Source: Dictyophora rubrovolvata (Eukaryota; Basidiomycota; Agaricomycetes; Phallales; Phallaceae). Taken from it: a stretch of DNA of 64,000 nt. The notes below the pieces were generated by a model. That model did not search any database and was not told where the DNA came from. It worked only from the letters and a program-made list of their open reading frames with translations. Position 1 is the first letter of the stretch. Every line of letters begins with the position of its first letter. Position numbers and translations under genes: made by a program. The stretch covers positions 1,054,001 through 1,118,000 of the forward strand of contig CP114122.1 of NCBI GenBank assembly GCA_029959195.1, given 5' to 3'. Positions 12,213 through 25,200 of the stretch are shown in pieces.

Positions 12213-12953
12213 CTAGAGTTTGGCGAGATCCTTTAGTTTGAACTAGACCCACGTCAATGAAAGCTAATGCCGCAGGTGAACAAGATTGACTTACGCTTCT
12301 CGGTGCATCTTCGATATTTGACCTAGGGAAGCGAACCATCAAAATACCGTGTTCCATGCGCACTTTCACATTCGTTGGCTATTGTGTCCGAAAGGGGGCA
12401 GAGGAAGCAGTTAGTCAGTAAGAAAAGTCCAAGCAAACAATGCGTATTTTCAAGTCACAACTAACTTTGACCCCATCAGGTAAAGTGATGGTTCTGACGA
12501 ATTGACCCACTCGTCTTTCACGATGTCTATATCCTTCCTCATCCAAGTCAGTCAAAGACCTATTGTGCCCGGAGACTCTTAGTCGGTTCTGGTGTATGTC
12601 AATCGTGACGTCGTCCTTCTTCATTCCAGGCATTTCGAACGTTACGGTCACCTCATTCTTGTCTTTGGATCCATGGATATCCATCCTACTGCATTTACAA
12701 TTTTGCCACCGCTATTGACTGAAGCTAGACCATACCTCGGAATGTAGGTTATTTCAGGCCTCGAAGCGCCAGCTTTATTTACACTTCCAGAGCTGTCGTT
12801 GCGTCTACTGTGTGCACCCATCGTAGCTTTGATTAAATCCGAAATTGTGAAAAAGGAGTCATTGAGAAATGGGTCATCAAGGAAGCTTGAGGAAGAAAAC
12901 ATGAGTGACATATTTGCTAGGAGGTTCGAACGAATATTATCCACAGACAGCAA
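12213..12953 (-). CDS. Small heat-shock protein, HSP20 / alpha-crystallin family
   Basis: ATP-independent chaperone that holds unfolding proteins in soluble oligomers. The N-terminal arm is Ser/Phe-rich (MSLMFSSSSFLDDPFLNDSF). The alpha-crystallin domain starts after an intron: ITYIPRMDIHGSKDKNEVTV, then TFEMPGMKKDDVTIDIHQNR, LRVSGHNRS, RRVGQFVRTITLPDGVK and, after another intron, VRMEHGILMVRFPR. A last intron would leave a tail FKLKDLAKL and a stop, the end used here. The MPG and GILMV-type signatures of the family are present; the usual C-terminal I-x-I is not clear. Two starts are possible: 12953, or 12911 at MSLMFSSSSF. The heat-shock element upstream favours the shorter leader but does not decide. 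Confidence 0.88.
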
Positions 12954-13010
12954 CGAAATTTAAAAGGTATACCTTCAATAAATCCACTTGTAACTGGGCA
13001 ACAGGTATTA

Positions 13011-13023
13011 GAACATTCCAGAA
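13011..13023. promoter_or_regulatory. Heat-shock element upstream of the HSP20 gene
   Basis: The sequence GAAcaTTCcaGAA is a perfect three-unit inverted array of nGAAn, the binding site for trimeric heat-shock factor. It lies about 60 bases upstream of the longer possible start and about 100 from the shorter. Confidence 0.8.
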
Positions 13024-14056
13024 CGGTGAGAGCAAGTCGGAACCAAGCATGTGCGTGTGATTGCTAAATTTGATTCCTATTGGATGGTCGTGGATTCACG
13101 TGATCTCTTTAGTGACGCGATCGGAGTCCGGACCCCATTAACGCTCCAACTTCAGAAAATCACTTGACACTATTTGACACAATCCCTCCTAGCAGACATC
13201 AGTTCACATAGTTATAATGAAAATCCCCATTTATTATTGTGTCTCAAACTGGTAGGCAGAAAGAATCTTATATCCTCACCCCATTGCATTCCTCCGGATC
13301 AGGCCTGACTCACTGCCTTACAAGAACCGCGATGTACGGTTAGATAGATACGAAAGTTTTTTTACATGATAAAGTTGTATATTCGGAACTACATACGCGT
13401 ATAGCTCGGAAAAACAGGCTGACAATGATGTTGGAAATTGAGATTAGATTATAGTATGTAATATGATGTATCATTACTTCTTTAGCTTGTACCGTATCGA
13501 TACCAAGTCTTCCTAACTTTGGTCTTTTACCGTTATATCCTCGGATCTCAATTAGGAATGCTCCGGAACGCTCGTACAAGACGAGAGAGGTCGACTCTAC
13601 TGAAGCATCCACTGTCACCCAAGTGGTAGGCCCGCGCCATGCTTTGATCCACGAAGTTTACATGAGGTTTACGTGCATATCTTTTTATCTAGGTTTTCCA
13701 TACATCCCTGGAATTCCGGAATCCGAACAAACGAAACAACAAAGGATCTTTCGGTCGCATTGGAACTTCTTGCGATGACTCGCTTCGGCATGGCTACTCC
13801 GGCCAGTCGGAGTTTACTGAAGATAGGGCTCTGTCCTACCCTCCGCGCGACAGTTCATGCGTTCACGCGTATATTTAAGAGCAACATTTTCTGTCGCTTT
13901 AATACGCCATCACTAGTATTCTGCGACGTTTTCAGTCACAACTGTCATGCCAGATCCCCATACCCCTGCTAAAAGCGTAGCCGAATCCGACCAACTCCAG
14001 TCTCCAAGGTTAAAGCACCTAGCGTGCCGAACACCACTCCTTCATCACGTCTTGAC
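13024..14056. other. Spacer with an F-box-like scrap
   Basis: This is mostly the upstream regions of the heat-shock and HNH genes. A minus-strand frame at 13340-13618 reads TVDASVESTSLVLYERSGAF, faintly like the LERSG-x-PL segment that follows F-boxes in many mushroom proteins. No F-box itself is visible, so at best it is a remnant. An ATG at 13947 is in another frame from the HNH domain and could belong to an upstream exon. Confidence 0.3.
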
Positions 14057-15283
14057 ATGCCGCAGTCGTTGTCTGACAGAGACAGAGCCCGAGTTCAAAA
14101 GATAGATCCAAATAGCGGACGATGTGTTGTTGAAAATTGCGACGAAGGACGTGCCGTCGATTTCGCTCACATCGTCGCAAGAAGATTTGCAAACGATGAA
14201 ATCGTAGGCTTATTTGACTTTCATCCTCATTTTTTTTCACTAATATTATATCAAAAGATGGAGAGTGTTGAGTGGCACCGGAATATGCGACTTCAAAGTT
14301 TGAATCTCGACACCCGCCGGAATATCTTCCGAGGTACTTAGCTCTTTCTTTGTGATTTTCGCATAATTTACTAATTCGTGTATTAGCTGGCGCCGCGATT
14401 CATCGCTTATTTGACAGTTGCTCATGGATTCTTGTTCCAGAGAAAAGCATCGTTCAACGATACCACGATAGTTTAACCTTTAATGGTACGAAATGGGTGG
14501 CTGACCGTTACGACTTTCCAGACATACCCATACCAGTATGTTTTATGTCAAACATCTAGCATGATTTTAACAATGCTCTATATTAGGAAAAGAACGACTT
14601 CAGTTATCAGTTTATACCCATAGGAATAAACATGAGCAAGATTGCTTTGTTTCGCCAGGATTGTCATCGGTCCAGTATGACGCCAAACGATTTTACTATC
14701 CACATTTCCCTTTGATACCATGCCTTATTTGACAAGTCATATACATCCGAAATTCGCTATCCTAGAGGCCGGTTTTGCAATCTATCGTATCACTCAGGAA
14801 GCTGGCCCCTCATATCACAGCTGGCTCACTCAGAGATTCCCGATATTGACCCAGATCAGCGATATTTACGAGGCTTGGACGGCTGAAGTCCCTCATGATC
14901 CAACAAACGATTTAACTTATCACCCACCTGTAGATAGTTCTGACGACAACGGGGAAAATGATGAAGACAGTAATTATACGGAGAGTCGTCGGCCCAAACA
15001 ATCCAAACGCCAAAAACGATCAAGACAAAATAACCCTCAGACTCTAACTCCGGCACCTCAACCTCAACATCAAGGTGGCAAACAGAGTCAAGGTCGACAG
15101 AGGGCTCTTAAGCGGGAACCTTCTATTTGCCTTTCAAAAAAGTCTCTTGAGCTTCATGATAGTATTTCGGGCGAAAAGGACTGGACGAATGACGCAATCC
15201 AGCATTGGTCTGAAGGATGTTGCCCATTTCGTGACGCCGACCATACTCCTTGGATGCAGTTTGGGAGGGGAATCTGTGTATGA
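14057..15283 (+). pseudogene. HNH-nuclease domain gene with broken frame
   Basis: Member of the HNH endonuclease-like family (HNH_2 type) that is expanded in mushrooms, function unknown. The start region reads MPQSLSDRDRARVQKIDPNS, then GRCVVENCDEGRAVDFAHIV, the Cys pair and His of the family, followed by ARRFAND. Across two introns come WHRNMRLQSLNLDTRRNIF and AGAAIHRLFDSCSWILVP. The next exon begins EKNDFSYQFIPIG. Family-like text then continues in another frame (NKHEQDCFVSPG, QYDAKRFYYPHFP) and in a third frame (FDTMPYLTSHIHPKFAILEAG). I find no intron that explains the two frame changes between about 14620 and 14715, so the gene is probably decayed or the sequence has indels. The tail is acidic then Gln/Lys-rich. 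The upstream start is uncertain; an exon before 14057 is possible. Confidence 0.65.
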
Positions 15284-18200
15284 GTGGAACTATCGAAATT
15301 AAAAAATGAATGAAACACGCTCGGATGGCGCAAAATACGACACGGACACGGACACGGCAGGCAAACACAAATTAGTGTATGTACATATGTATGTATTTAG
15401 TAACCATGTAAGCTACTGTACAATTCAGTCATCTGAGATCTCATCATGAAAATGAGCTAGAACTCCTCCAGAACCACGCAATAGAAACCCGTGGCCGCGG
15501 CGTGGTGATACTGCATATAACTCAGTCAGAAATTTGAATCAAATGCCTTGGCTGATAAAAGAGGCATTTTGAATGAAAAACCCCAAGGCGCATCTGATTA
15601 ATTTCGGGTAAGAGAAGCAATATGATTTCTCGAATGACAGCGGATAAGATTTTAAAGCAAAGAGAAACATGCACGACGCACGACACTAGTATTCAAATGG
15701 TGGATCAGAATCTGTTTGGCGATCGAACCCCCTCTTGCGCCTCCTCCATGGCATGATGCTAATACCGAATTTCAAAAAGAACGAAAAACAACGTTTTCAA
15801 ATGGGACATAGTACACACACACACATATATATACATATAAATATCCTGCGATATTTAACGGAAATCAGCTTCGATTTTTTTTCTTTTAGCTGCCTGAGCT
15901 GACATTCTATGTATGTCGTCGAGAATCTCGATCATTGATCGAATTTTTAGTTTTAGTGATTTTCCTTTCAACAGGATTGGCTCCTCTGGTTACAATTTAC
16001 CAGTGATGGGACTTATCGAATCAGAGCGAGCTATTTACGTACCTTCCTCAACGAAGCAGGTTGCTCCAGATAAGAAAGTAATAAAAAAAGAACATCTTCG
16101 AGTCCGTGCTCGCCATTGTAAGAGGCCGTCGGTATCAATCATGTTGTGGTAAGTACCTAAGCTGGAGTGAAGTAATAATAAATGAAACAATGTAGCTCGA
16201 CGTCGGCGTGGAGTACGCGCTCAGATACGCAATCAAAACAGGAAAGAAAACCCCAGCCCACGCTTGAATAAGAGAGATTCTCAATGGTGTAAACGTTGAT
16301 ACAGCAATGGGTAGTCCGACGTCGTCCAGCTCGATTTCATCAACGTCAAATGTTTAGTATTAGCTTAAGCTTGAGGCTGGTAGACTCAGACATCAAATCA
16401 GTATGGGCAATAATAAGAATGTAAACGAGGCGTAAGATTCCCCTATTTGTAGATAACGACGAATTGTAGGAGATAACGCAAAAGAATACGAAAAAGGAAG
16501 GAAGGAGCGCATACGAATTTAGTGATGCAACGCGTGTACGTAAAAGGAACTTTGAAAAAGAAGGGAGAAATAGTACTTGCAGACCTAATAATAAATGACG
16601 TTTCGCGTTACGTGAAGGTAATTGATTGGTACATACATCGAATTATTATTATTAATGTCTTGTGCGGTCCGAAATGAGATAAGATACAATTTGAGACTGC
16701 ATATTCTCAGTCGATGTCGAAGCAGGGGATGTCTTCTCCGATAACGACGTGGATCGGTCCTTGGATTATAAATAGCCTCTGTCCAAAGTTTATCTGTACG
16801 CTTCGTAAGCTCAAATAAGTATTATGTACATATATTGATTTGCTTCGGTATCCCTGAAGTGTTTCATATTATGACTAATAAAACCGAATTGAAACTATTT
16901 TGGCGCATACTTACATATATGTTTGTTAGGGAAGTCTCCTGCACAGTAACGTCCTCTGGTGGGTGGTCCGGACCTCTAGACCAGACAGCGGCGGATTTCG
17001 AATGCCAATGGCGTGGAACGGAGGGGTAACTTGGGTATGCAACGTATGCAACACACACAACACACAGGGAGCGAGTGAATGGATGGTACCCGGTATTGTT
17101 TGGTCCGTCCGTACTATCAGCGATCGCCTGTCAAATATGTCGTAAAGAGAGGGGCAATCACGGCCACATCACAGGTGTGAATGGAGTCAAGTCAGTTTTT
17201 CTGTTACAAAGTCCATTTGGAAGGTTGTGTCTGGTGGAGAACTGCGAACTTGAGCAGCCTGACTCTGAGGTGATGCCACTGTGTGCGCTCAGCGACTTAC
17301 GTATAGTACTCGCCCGGGATGGTTAAACGTATCTTCCATGCATCATCCTTCTTTCTTTTGAGGTTTGAACATGTCATGGTTCGTGAAAAGTTAACTGTCG
17401 GACTAGACCAAAGCTGACTTTTGAATTGCTTTTGAAGCCAAGAAAGCCTTGAAAATGTGACCATCACACGCATCACACTGAAGCGCCCACATTACATGTA
17501 ACACACACATGTGATCCTCTTTGTCTTCTTTCTTCTTCTCACTCGACTTTGTGGCGTTTATCTTTTCAATTTTAAATTTTCAATTGGCCGAGCCTCCACA
17601 CCGGGTAGATCAAATTACCGGTCTATCCGGCGTTCCGTAATTAAGTAACAGAAACTGAAAATCCAGAATTTCGTTTGACCTGTTCCTGTATGGAAGATAA
17701 CGTTAAACGCGCTCCTCGAAAATTATTATTAGGTGTGGGGTAAGGAAAGTGGAGACGGGGAGGGGAGTGATACTAAAAGGGGGGGGGATTGGCTTTGCTT
17801 TCAACAACCGGCTACTGGTTCGACTTCGGCATGTGATAATCTCTCTAAAAAATTCCAATACTGGAGGACACGATGAACTCCGGATTTCCCAAGTTATTCA
17901 ATAGCACCGAATGAAATAAACGCTTATGCTCTTTTTAAGGTGCGGTCCACTGACCAGGTGCTCCAGGCCACCCAGACTCAGTTCCGCTCGTTAGTGAAAT
18001 CATGTGAATAATACATTTTTAACGTGCTTTGATCTACATACTTTTTTCTAGCCCTCCTCTTGAACTTATCATTACTTAATGAGGTGCTTACGCGTTTAAC
18101 AGCCCTTTTAATTTTTTTTTTGGTCTAACACACCAACCAACCAACCGATCGGCGGACGATCAGTGATTTACCTTTCAGCTGCGATTTATGAATTATATGA

Positions 18201-18815
18201 GTTGTTTCTCTTTCATTACAGTGATCCTACTCTCTCCGTTCTTCACCAAAACTTTCAAGGGTCTACGCGTCCACATCCCACTTGCGTTCGGGCTCGGCTC
18301 GCTAACCGTTCATGGAATTCACTAATAATTGTTCGGTATCTCGCTGCGAAAAGAAGGTTTTTCATAACTACTGTGATATGACTCTAATTTTTTTTCTTTT
18401 TTTATTTGATTGTGAGTTTAGATTAACTTTTCACCAGTATACATAAGCCTACGACATTAAACCATGCAGCGGCACGAGTCGAAATTCAAGAATTGAAGCA
18501 AGGAAAAAAAAACGCGCTACCTAGCATTCCGGCACAATGCATCTCGGAGGTGCGGCTCAGTGAGCGGTGACTGGATTGTTTAAGTCTCTCTCTTCTCTTT
18601 CCGGAAGCAATTGTTAAAAGGAGTCTAAATAAAGTCTAACTCACAAACTTGCAAAAAAACCCTTTTTTTTGAAATCAAAAGTGCAGCAAAAGACATGTTT
18701 ATCTGCCCTTTTAATATACACGTCGCGTGATCTAGATATATAATTTACTGGTCGGTCAGACCATGTGCAGTGACGGTACTTGGTGGATGGGGGACGGAGG
18801 CCGTCTGCGCATCGT
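15284..18815. other. Long gene-poor stretch, part 1
   Basis: About 3.5 kb with only scattered short frames, the longest near 15913-16152 and 17075-17326, none with recognisable features. There are small AC/AT runs near 15820 and a poly-G run near 17780. It may hold regulatory sequence, a noncoding transcript or a decayed element; nothing I see decides this. Confidence 0.45.
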
Positions 18816-18861
18816 ATTTCAGATTTCAGATTTCAGATTTCAGATTTCAGATTTCAGATTT
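18816..18861. repeat. Heptamer tandem repeat (ATTTCAG)n
   Basis: Six perfect head-to-tail copies of ATTTCAG are followed by a partial copy. It lies in a gene-free region, and a 7-base period is compatible with a minisatellite made by slippage. Confidence 0.95.
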
Positions 18862-20998
18862 GGAATTGAGGTGAGCTACTCCAGTGATCAAGTTTCGTAA
18901 AGATGTAGCTGCCAGTTTGGAGGCTTGAAGCTTGATGTGTGACGCGGACGTGCATATGTACGTAAAATTATAGATACGTATGTACCAATTTTATGTGTGT
19001 GTACTCTCTTTATGGATCATACGACTGTAACCGACCGGAAAATAGAAAACTCCGTTGTTGATTCATGATCAATAGCGTTGACAGGATTGACTCTCCTGAG
19101 TCAAGTTTTTTTGTGTGTGGGACGTTCGGATAATGATATATTTGATTAAGACCGGGTCAAATGATGGAACGCGGTACTGACATGTTCATCAGAACCTAGA
19201 CAACCAGGCTCAGTATGACCTGTTATTATAATAGTCAACGTGAATTTGGCTGACAATAAAATGAAAATATGTATGCATGTGACTCACATCGAGGCGCATA
19301 TATATATAGAGAAGTATGAGTTTCTTGAGCGAGCGAGCGTCGTGGGGATGATGGGGGCTTGATGACCTTGGTACTACCTCCTTGACCGAGGTCGCCTGAT
19401 TACACGCATCTCCTCAAAACTCGCTTGAGAAATAGAATACACGTGTTGAATGACATTTCTCACAAGACTTGTTAGCATATATGTATGATGCAAGTTGTTT
19501 TTTTTTGAATACTAATCATGCGGGCTAGACCTTTAAGCCTGACAGCTAATTGCTAAGTGCAACCCTTGGCAGGCTAACCGTCCCGATTCACGAGAAATGA
19601 ATTAACTTATGGAGAGAGAGAGAAAGAAGAAATTGGACCTAGGAGCGGTGCATTGGCACGATGAGCCTGATGCATATGGTTTACGCGTGGTTGCAACGTG
19701 TTTTCATTTTTTTCTTTGCCTTCTAAAATCGGTAACTCGTCGAAGCGGCGACGGCGGCGGCAATTTTTCAACGAACCTACAGACGGGGATCATTGAATAT
19801 ATGAAGCGTGAAGGATATCTGGCACTGAAGAAGAAGAAGAAGAAGAAATTTTGGAGATATTTGTTATATTGTCGATCTGGATGAAATTGGTACAGTTGGG
19901 TATGCGAAAAATAGATCGGACTGGAGGCTGCAGGTATTTTGACGCACATGTATTTACCTATGTATATGTATTAATATTTTTGCGCACGTATGTGTACTTG
20001 CTATTTGTGTTTATCGTTATGGAGTCATGATATTGATACTATTGAGGCATTGAAGGGACGGTACTGACACGAGTAACTAATAACCAGGCTGAGTATGAGT
20101 TGATCTATCGATGATAGTCATGCTGGTGATATTGCAGTGGTATAGGGTATTATAGCATTGGGCGAGTCGTACGGTCGGAGATGCATGCATATGGCACTCG
20201 GGCTGGTAGTGTAGTAGGTGCCCTAATCTAATGATCGCTTGTTATAAATGATCTTGGAATGCAAATGTCCGTTATCTGCTCGTCTTTCTATGCGACTCCG
20301 TCGATGGACAGTGCCGGTAGACGGGGATGAAAACTCGGTAGATTAGACTAGTATTCCGTCGTCTTGAATGTCGGGGTACACCGAGAAGAGGGTATTAGTA
20401 TTAGTATTAAGAAGGTAAAATGGAAGATAAATGAAAAGGATGAGCACAGTGATAAATGGCTGTTAGTATTCATTTTCACTGTACAACTGGGGACTCTTGA
20501 GAATAGGCTTTTTCAGTGCCCTTAATCGAGCCATCCGGGATGAGGAGTCCCTGCATGTGCTGAATTGAGATTAGACACTACTGACCAGTCGGTATACAAT
20601 TAGTACGGTACGCCGCTTAGACAGGGCAGCGTGTAAGCCACGAGGCAGCTGCTGTGAATTGTTGACGTAATTTTCTTTGTTTTGTCCGCTATTAGAGAAA
20701 TCACTCAAAATAACAGGACGCCCACGGTGGCCCACGTCAGCCAGGATCCGCGCACAGCGAAGAAGAAGAAAGGAATAAATCTCTATTAGAAATAAAATAA
20801 AATAAACTGAATAAAGATCGCGTTATTCGATCTAACTCTGTCTGCAGTTCTGACGGTGTCGTCAGAGTGTCAGCGACTGTCAGTGTCAGTGTCCTGAGTC
20901 TGTGTGTCCCTGTGTGTGCACAAAGACACACGGTGTCCTGCCAGTGCTTGCCTCGCCTCGCCTCGCCTTGCTTTTACTCTACTTTACCTTATCTCCTC
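18862..20998. other. Long gene-poor stretch, part 2
   Basis: No convincing gene. Two loosely similar stretches near 19170-19250 and 20055-20125 share text such as ggtactgaca and aaccaggct, followed by agtatga, which hints at an old direct repeat. AT-rich runs with many TATGTA and GTACGT words occur around 18950-19010 and 19940-20020. Confidence 0.4.
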
Positions 20999-21031
20999 TC
21001 CTCCTCCTCCTCCTCCTCCTCCTCCTCCTCC
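20999..21031 (+). repeat. (TCC)n microsatellite
   Basis: About ten uninterrupted CTC/TCC triplets sit inside a longer pyrimidine-rich tract running to about 21150. Open frames over it (poly-Leu, poly-Ser, poly-Pro in three frames) are artefacts of the repeat. Confidence 0.9.
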
Positions 21032-22238
21032 AGCTCCTTCCCCTGCCCTTACTACCTACTTCTACCCTCACACCCTTCTCTATCCCATCCCCCCTCTCTC
21101 TTCCCCCTTTTCTCTCCCCTTTCACACTCCTCTCTTTCCAGTCTTCACAGCTCTTCACTCCTATTCAATCCCCATCTACACCGTCGTCTTCAACGAACAG
21201 TCTGGGCCCACTCTGCAAATCCCTGATCAAATTGTGTCACCGAATATATCAATCACATCCTATTGACTTACAACCCCAGTTTCGGGTTTGATATTGATAT
21301 TGATATTGTGTCGACTCTGCACCTCCGTCCCTTGATCAGCACCCCATCTTCCGTCATCACCGCTATTCTCACCTCGAGTACTAGTCTCCCCCGACGCAAG
21401 CCTGGCTAGGTGAGCTTGACATGTTTCCTCTCATCCCCGTTCCTTCCTCTCCTCACACTACATCATCATCATACGTCATTCTCCCCCCGACAGGCAATAA
21501 CGATCGTCCAACCACAGACCTAATCCGGCAGCCCGTAATTTTCACAGGCGAGTTACAGCAACGATAGAATCGGCCTCACCCTGCTGAACTGAAACAATAC
21601 CCACATTCTAGGACAACAAGTAAGCGAAAAAAACAATAATCTGTGAGGCTCGACAACAACAACAACATCAACATCGACAAGACACGAAGAAACGAGCCTG
21701 CATACCTTGATTATATTACTTATATTATTATCCACCACCACCACGCCTATATAAATCACTGGCCCATGCTCATTGGCGCAACCACCACGCCAGATCTCTC
21801 CTCCCACCAATAGCACCTCTCTAAGCGCCGTGGTCAACCGAAAACTTTCTTACGCGAGCACTCATCGGCATCAAACATCTCTTTTGTCCTCGTCTTTGTG
21901 TCCATTTCGTCACCTTTCCCTCGCGGCCAAGGCAACTATTCAAACAGTATAACTTTTTTTTTTTTTTATAAAATCCTATCAAATTCTTTGTGTTCCGCTG
22001 GGCTGGTTCATCTCTCCATTTTTAATTTGTTCTACCCCACCCTTGTCTGGCCTTCTCTCTGGCTGTTGTTCTTACACTAATAGACATCCCGAGAGTTTGA
22101 CTCATCCTTAAACACAGTCTGTTGCCCATCCATTACCAGTGCATTCTCGCTCATTCCATCTCCCGAACTCGGCTCACTTACTAACACACCCTCATATATA
22201 AGGCAACACAACCCCTACTCCACCATTAAAACACACAA
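21032..22238 (+). promoter_or_regulatory. Pyrimidine-rich upstream region / probable 5' leader of the AMSH gene
   Basis: The plus strand is strongly CT-biased for much of this 1.2 kb, as is typical of promoter-proximal and leader sequence in highly expressed fungal genes. Several ATG-initiated short frames occur upstream of the AMSH start. A further open reading-frame exon cannot be ruled out, but no motif supports one. Confidence 0.4.
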
Positions 22239-25200
22239 ATGGCGACAACAGCGACACTTTCTTCACACTCCCATGTTCACCCGCATGCACATGCGCATTC
22301 GCTAGGTCAGACAACAGCTTCATCAGCTTCCGCTGCTGCTGCAGCAGTGGTAGCAGCCGCAGCAGTCACTGCCTCTGCGGCAGTGAACAATAACAACAAC
22401 AACAGCAACAACGATCCCGTCGCCGGACTCGGTTTCAAACACCGTTACATCCCACCGACAGACTACCTCCCCGTCTTACCCAGCTCATTCTTCACCTCCC
22501 TCCCCAAATCCAAAACGACCAACTCCGGCACCGGCACACTCGCACCCGTCTTTCAACACGCTCAGGCTCAACAGTCCATCCGACGAGATCACAATTTCTC
22601 AAAGGGCTATACAATGTCTCAACGGCCTACTTTCACAAGTTATCATCACCCCGGTGCGTCCGCCGTTCAGCGATACCGCTCCGCTTTATCCGAACGTCCT
22701 CATTCGATTGATGAACTCGCTGAAATTGCGAAATTCGCTTTATTACCCGATACGGAATTCGACGATGATCTTGTCCTTGGTTTAGAGTTTAGCGAGGTTT
22801 ATTTGAAAGAGGCTATTTTGGATCATGAACTCGGGGACGTGGAGATGGCTTTTGTGAATTATGCGAGGACGGTTACGATGGTTTCGAATAAGATTCCGTC
22901 TCATCCTATGTTTATGAAGTTGAAGGAGAGTCATAGAGTTAGATGTGCTGCTGTATGTTTGGTTTCTCTCAACAGTAATATTCTATTATCTCTGACTTTT
23001 TTTTTTCTTTTCTTTTTTTAGAGGGGCGATAAATGTCTAGCCCAAATGGACCTGTTAAAACCTCTCATCGTGGAACGGTACGAATCCTGGCGCATAGAAA
23101 ACCCGCACTTCCCTCTCCCACTCGCATCATCTCATTCCGCATTACCGACCACACTCGATTTACAGCGGATTATGAGTATAATGCAACGGAGGGACGACGA
23201 GGAGTATGAGGAAAGGGAGGAGTCGTATGAGGTTAAGATGAGGAAACAGCGCGTGGAGAGGTTGATGATGCAGAAGAGGAGGGAGAGGAGGAGTGCTGTT
23301 AGTGCTGCGTTGGGCAATTTGAGTGCGGGTTTGGGGTTGGGGTATGGTGGAAGTGGTGGTGGTTTACCTTCGCCGCCGAAGAAGACGAAGGAGGGGAAGA
23401 CGACGACGACGCCGTCGCCGAAGAAGCATTTGGCGGGGCAGCAGCATTTGCAACAGTCCCCGCAGAATGCGGTACAACAACAACAGCAGGCTCAGGCTCA
23501 GGCTCAGGTTCAGGTTCAGGCTCCAACACAAGCATACAAGGCTTCGCCTAGTCATTCAGCGTATTCGTCAACAGCTACAACAAGCGGGAGCGGACATAGT
23601 CGAAGTCAATCTGAAGATTATCAAACTCAGCTTCGAGAGCGGGAGAAAGAGAGGGAGAGGGAACAACAACGGGAACAACAACGGCTTCGTGAGGAAGTTG
23701 CGAGACATCGGTTGGAGCTTGAGAAACAGGAGACGAGGAGGAGAGAAGAGGCTGAGGCTGCTGCTGCGGCTGCTGCGAAACGTAAAGCTGAGGAAGAAGA
23801 AGCGGCTGCGGCTGCGGCGATGCGGAGGAAGGCTGAGGAAGAGAGGGAGGCTTTTGTTGTTGCTGAGCAGTTAAGGAGGGAGCAGGAACGACGACGGTTG
23901 GAGGATATTGCGTTGAAGAAGAAGGCGGAAGAGGAGAGGAGGAGAGCGGAAGATGAGAAAAGGCTTGAGGAGGCAAGGAGGAGGGCGGCGGTGGAAGAGG
24001 AGGAGAGGAGGAGGGAAGAAGAGAAGAGGCTGAAAGAGGAGGTGGCCGCCGCCGCCGCTGCAGAGGAAGAGAGAAGAAGAAAAGAGCTGGAGGCGCGGCT
24101 AATTGAAGAGGCGAGGAGGAGACAACAGGAAGAGGCGGCGGGAGCTAGAAAACGCGCAGAAGAGGAAGCTGCTGCGGAAGCTAAACGAAAAGCTGCTGAA
24201 GAGGAGGCCGAGATTCTACGGAAACAGGAACGACAGCAGGAGATTTTGAGACGTCGGGCGGAGGAAATTCAGGAGGCGAAGCGGAGGGAGATGTCGCGTG
24301 AACAGCGTGAACAAGAAGCGAATAGTGCGCGTGGGGTTGTTGCTCATCGATCATCGCATTCTTTGTCTCAATCTCAGTCGAGCTCGCAATCTCAGTCTCA
24401 GTCGAGTTCGCAATCTCAGTCTCAATCGCAGTCCTCCTCCTCGTCCCGTTCACCATCATACTCTTCAGATCTGACACAGTATACAAGACACGACGGTCTC
24501 CCTGTTCTACCGCTAGAGTCTCCTACAAAGATTGTCCCATCCGATTCAACACTCCACTCGCAGCCTAAACAGCCTACACCACAGGTAGCCGCCGTTTCCC
24601 GATCGAGCGGATCAGGCAAAGGGTAAGTTTTCACACGTCATTCTCTCTCTCCCTTGGAAGCTGTGCTGACGTTCACCTATATAAAAACACAGTCACTCTG
24701 CATCGCATTTCGCACCGATTACGACCACATCACCTGCACCTAAAGAAAGACCTGGACACGGGTATTACGGCTATTGCACATATCCTTCTCTAACTCTCCG
24801 CGACACCATGTCAGACCATCAACGCCAGCAGGGATATACACCTTCCCTCCAGTCCATGTTCTCACCTCCACTACCGGCACCTTCGACCGGTCTCTTGTTC
24901 GCTGCTAACCACCCGGAAGGTCCGAGCTCGAAAAACATTCCACAATCACCCGATCGTCCCCCCGCCCATGTTCGACATCTCTGGGCTATGCAGTCGGGCG
25001 AAGAGATGCCCGCCCGTCGGCCTTCTCCTTCGTCACGTATCATATTCACCGATCAGCTTCAAAAAGACGAGATGGAAGGTCTTTTAGGACCTGAGTTGCG
25101 AATCGTTCGAGTTCCGCTTCTCGTTATCGATAAGTTTTTGACAGTCGCGGCTGTTAATACTGCTAAACGACGTGAGACGTGTGGTATGCTCATGGGTCGG

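Noticed and set aside
18816-18861. Regularly spaced repeat, considered as a CRISPR-like array
   Set aside because: The unit is only 7 bases with no spacers, and the genome is eukaryotic.
20867-21291. Three overlapping open frames of about 120-130 codons
   Set aside because: They all arise from the CT-rich tract and (TCC)n repeat and are poly-Ser, poly-Leu or poly-Pro depending on frame, with no start context or domain.
23132-23976. Long minus-strand and alternate-frame open frames inside the AMSH gene
   Set aside because: Shadows of the Glu/Arg/Gln-rich coiled-coil codons; the true frame carries the family domains.
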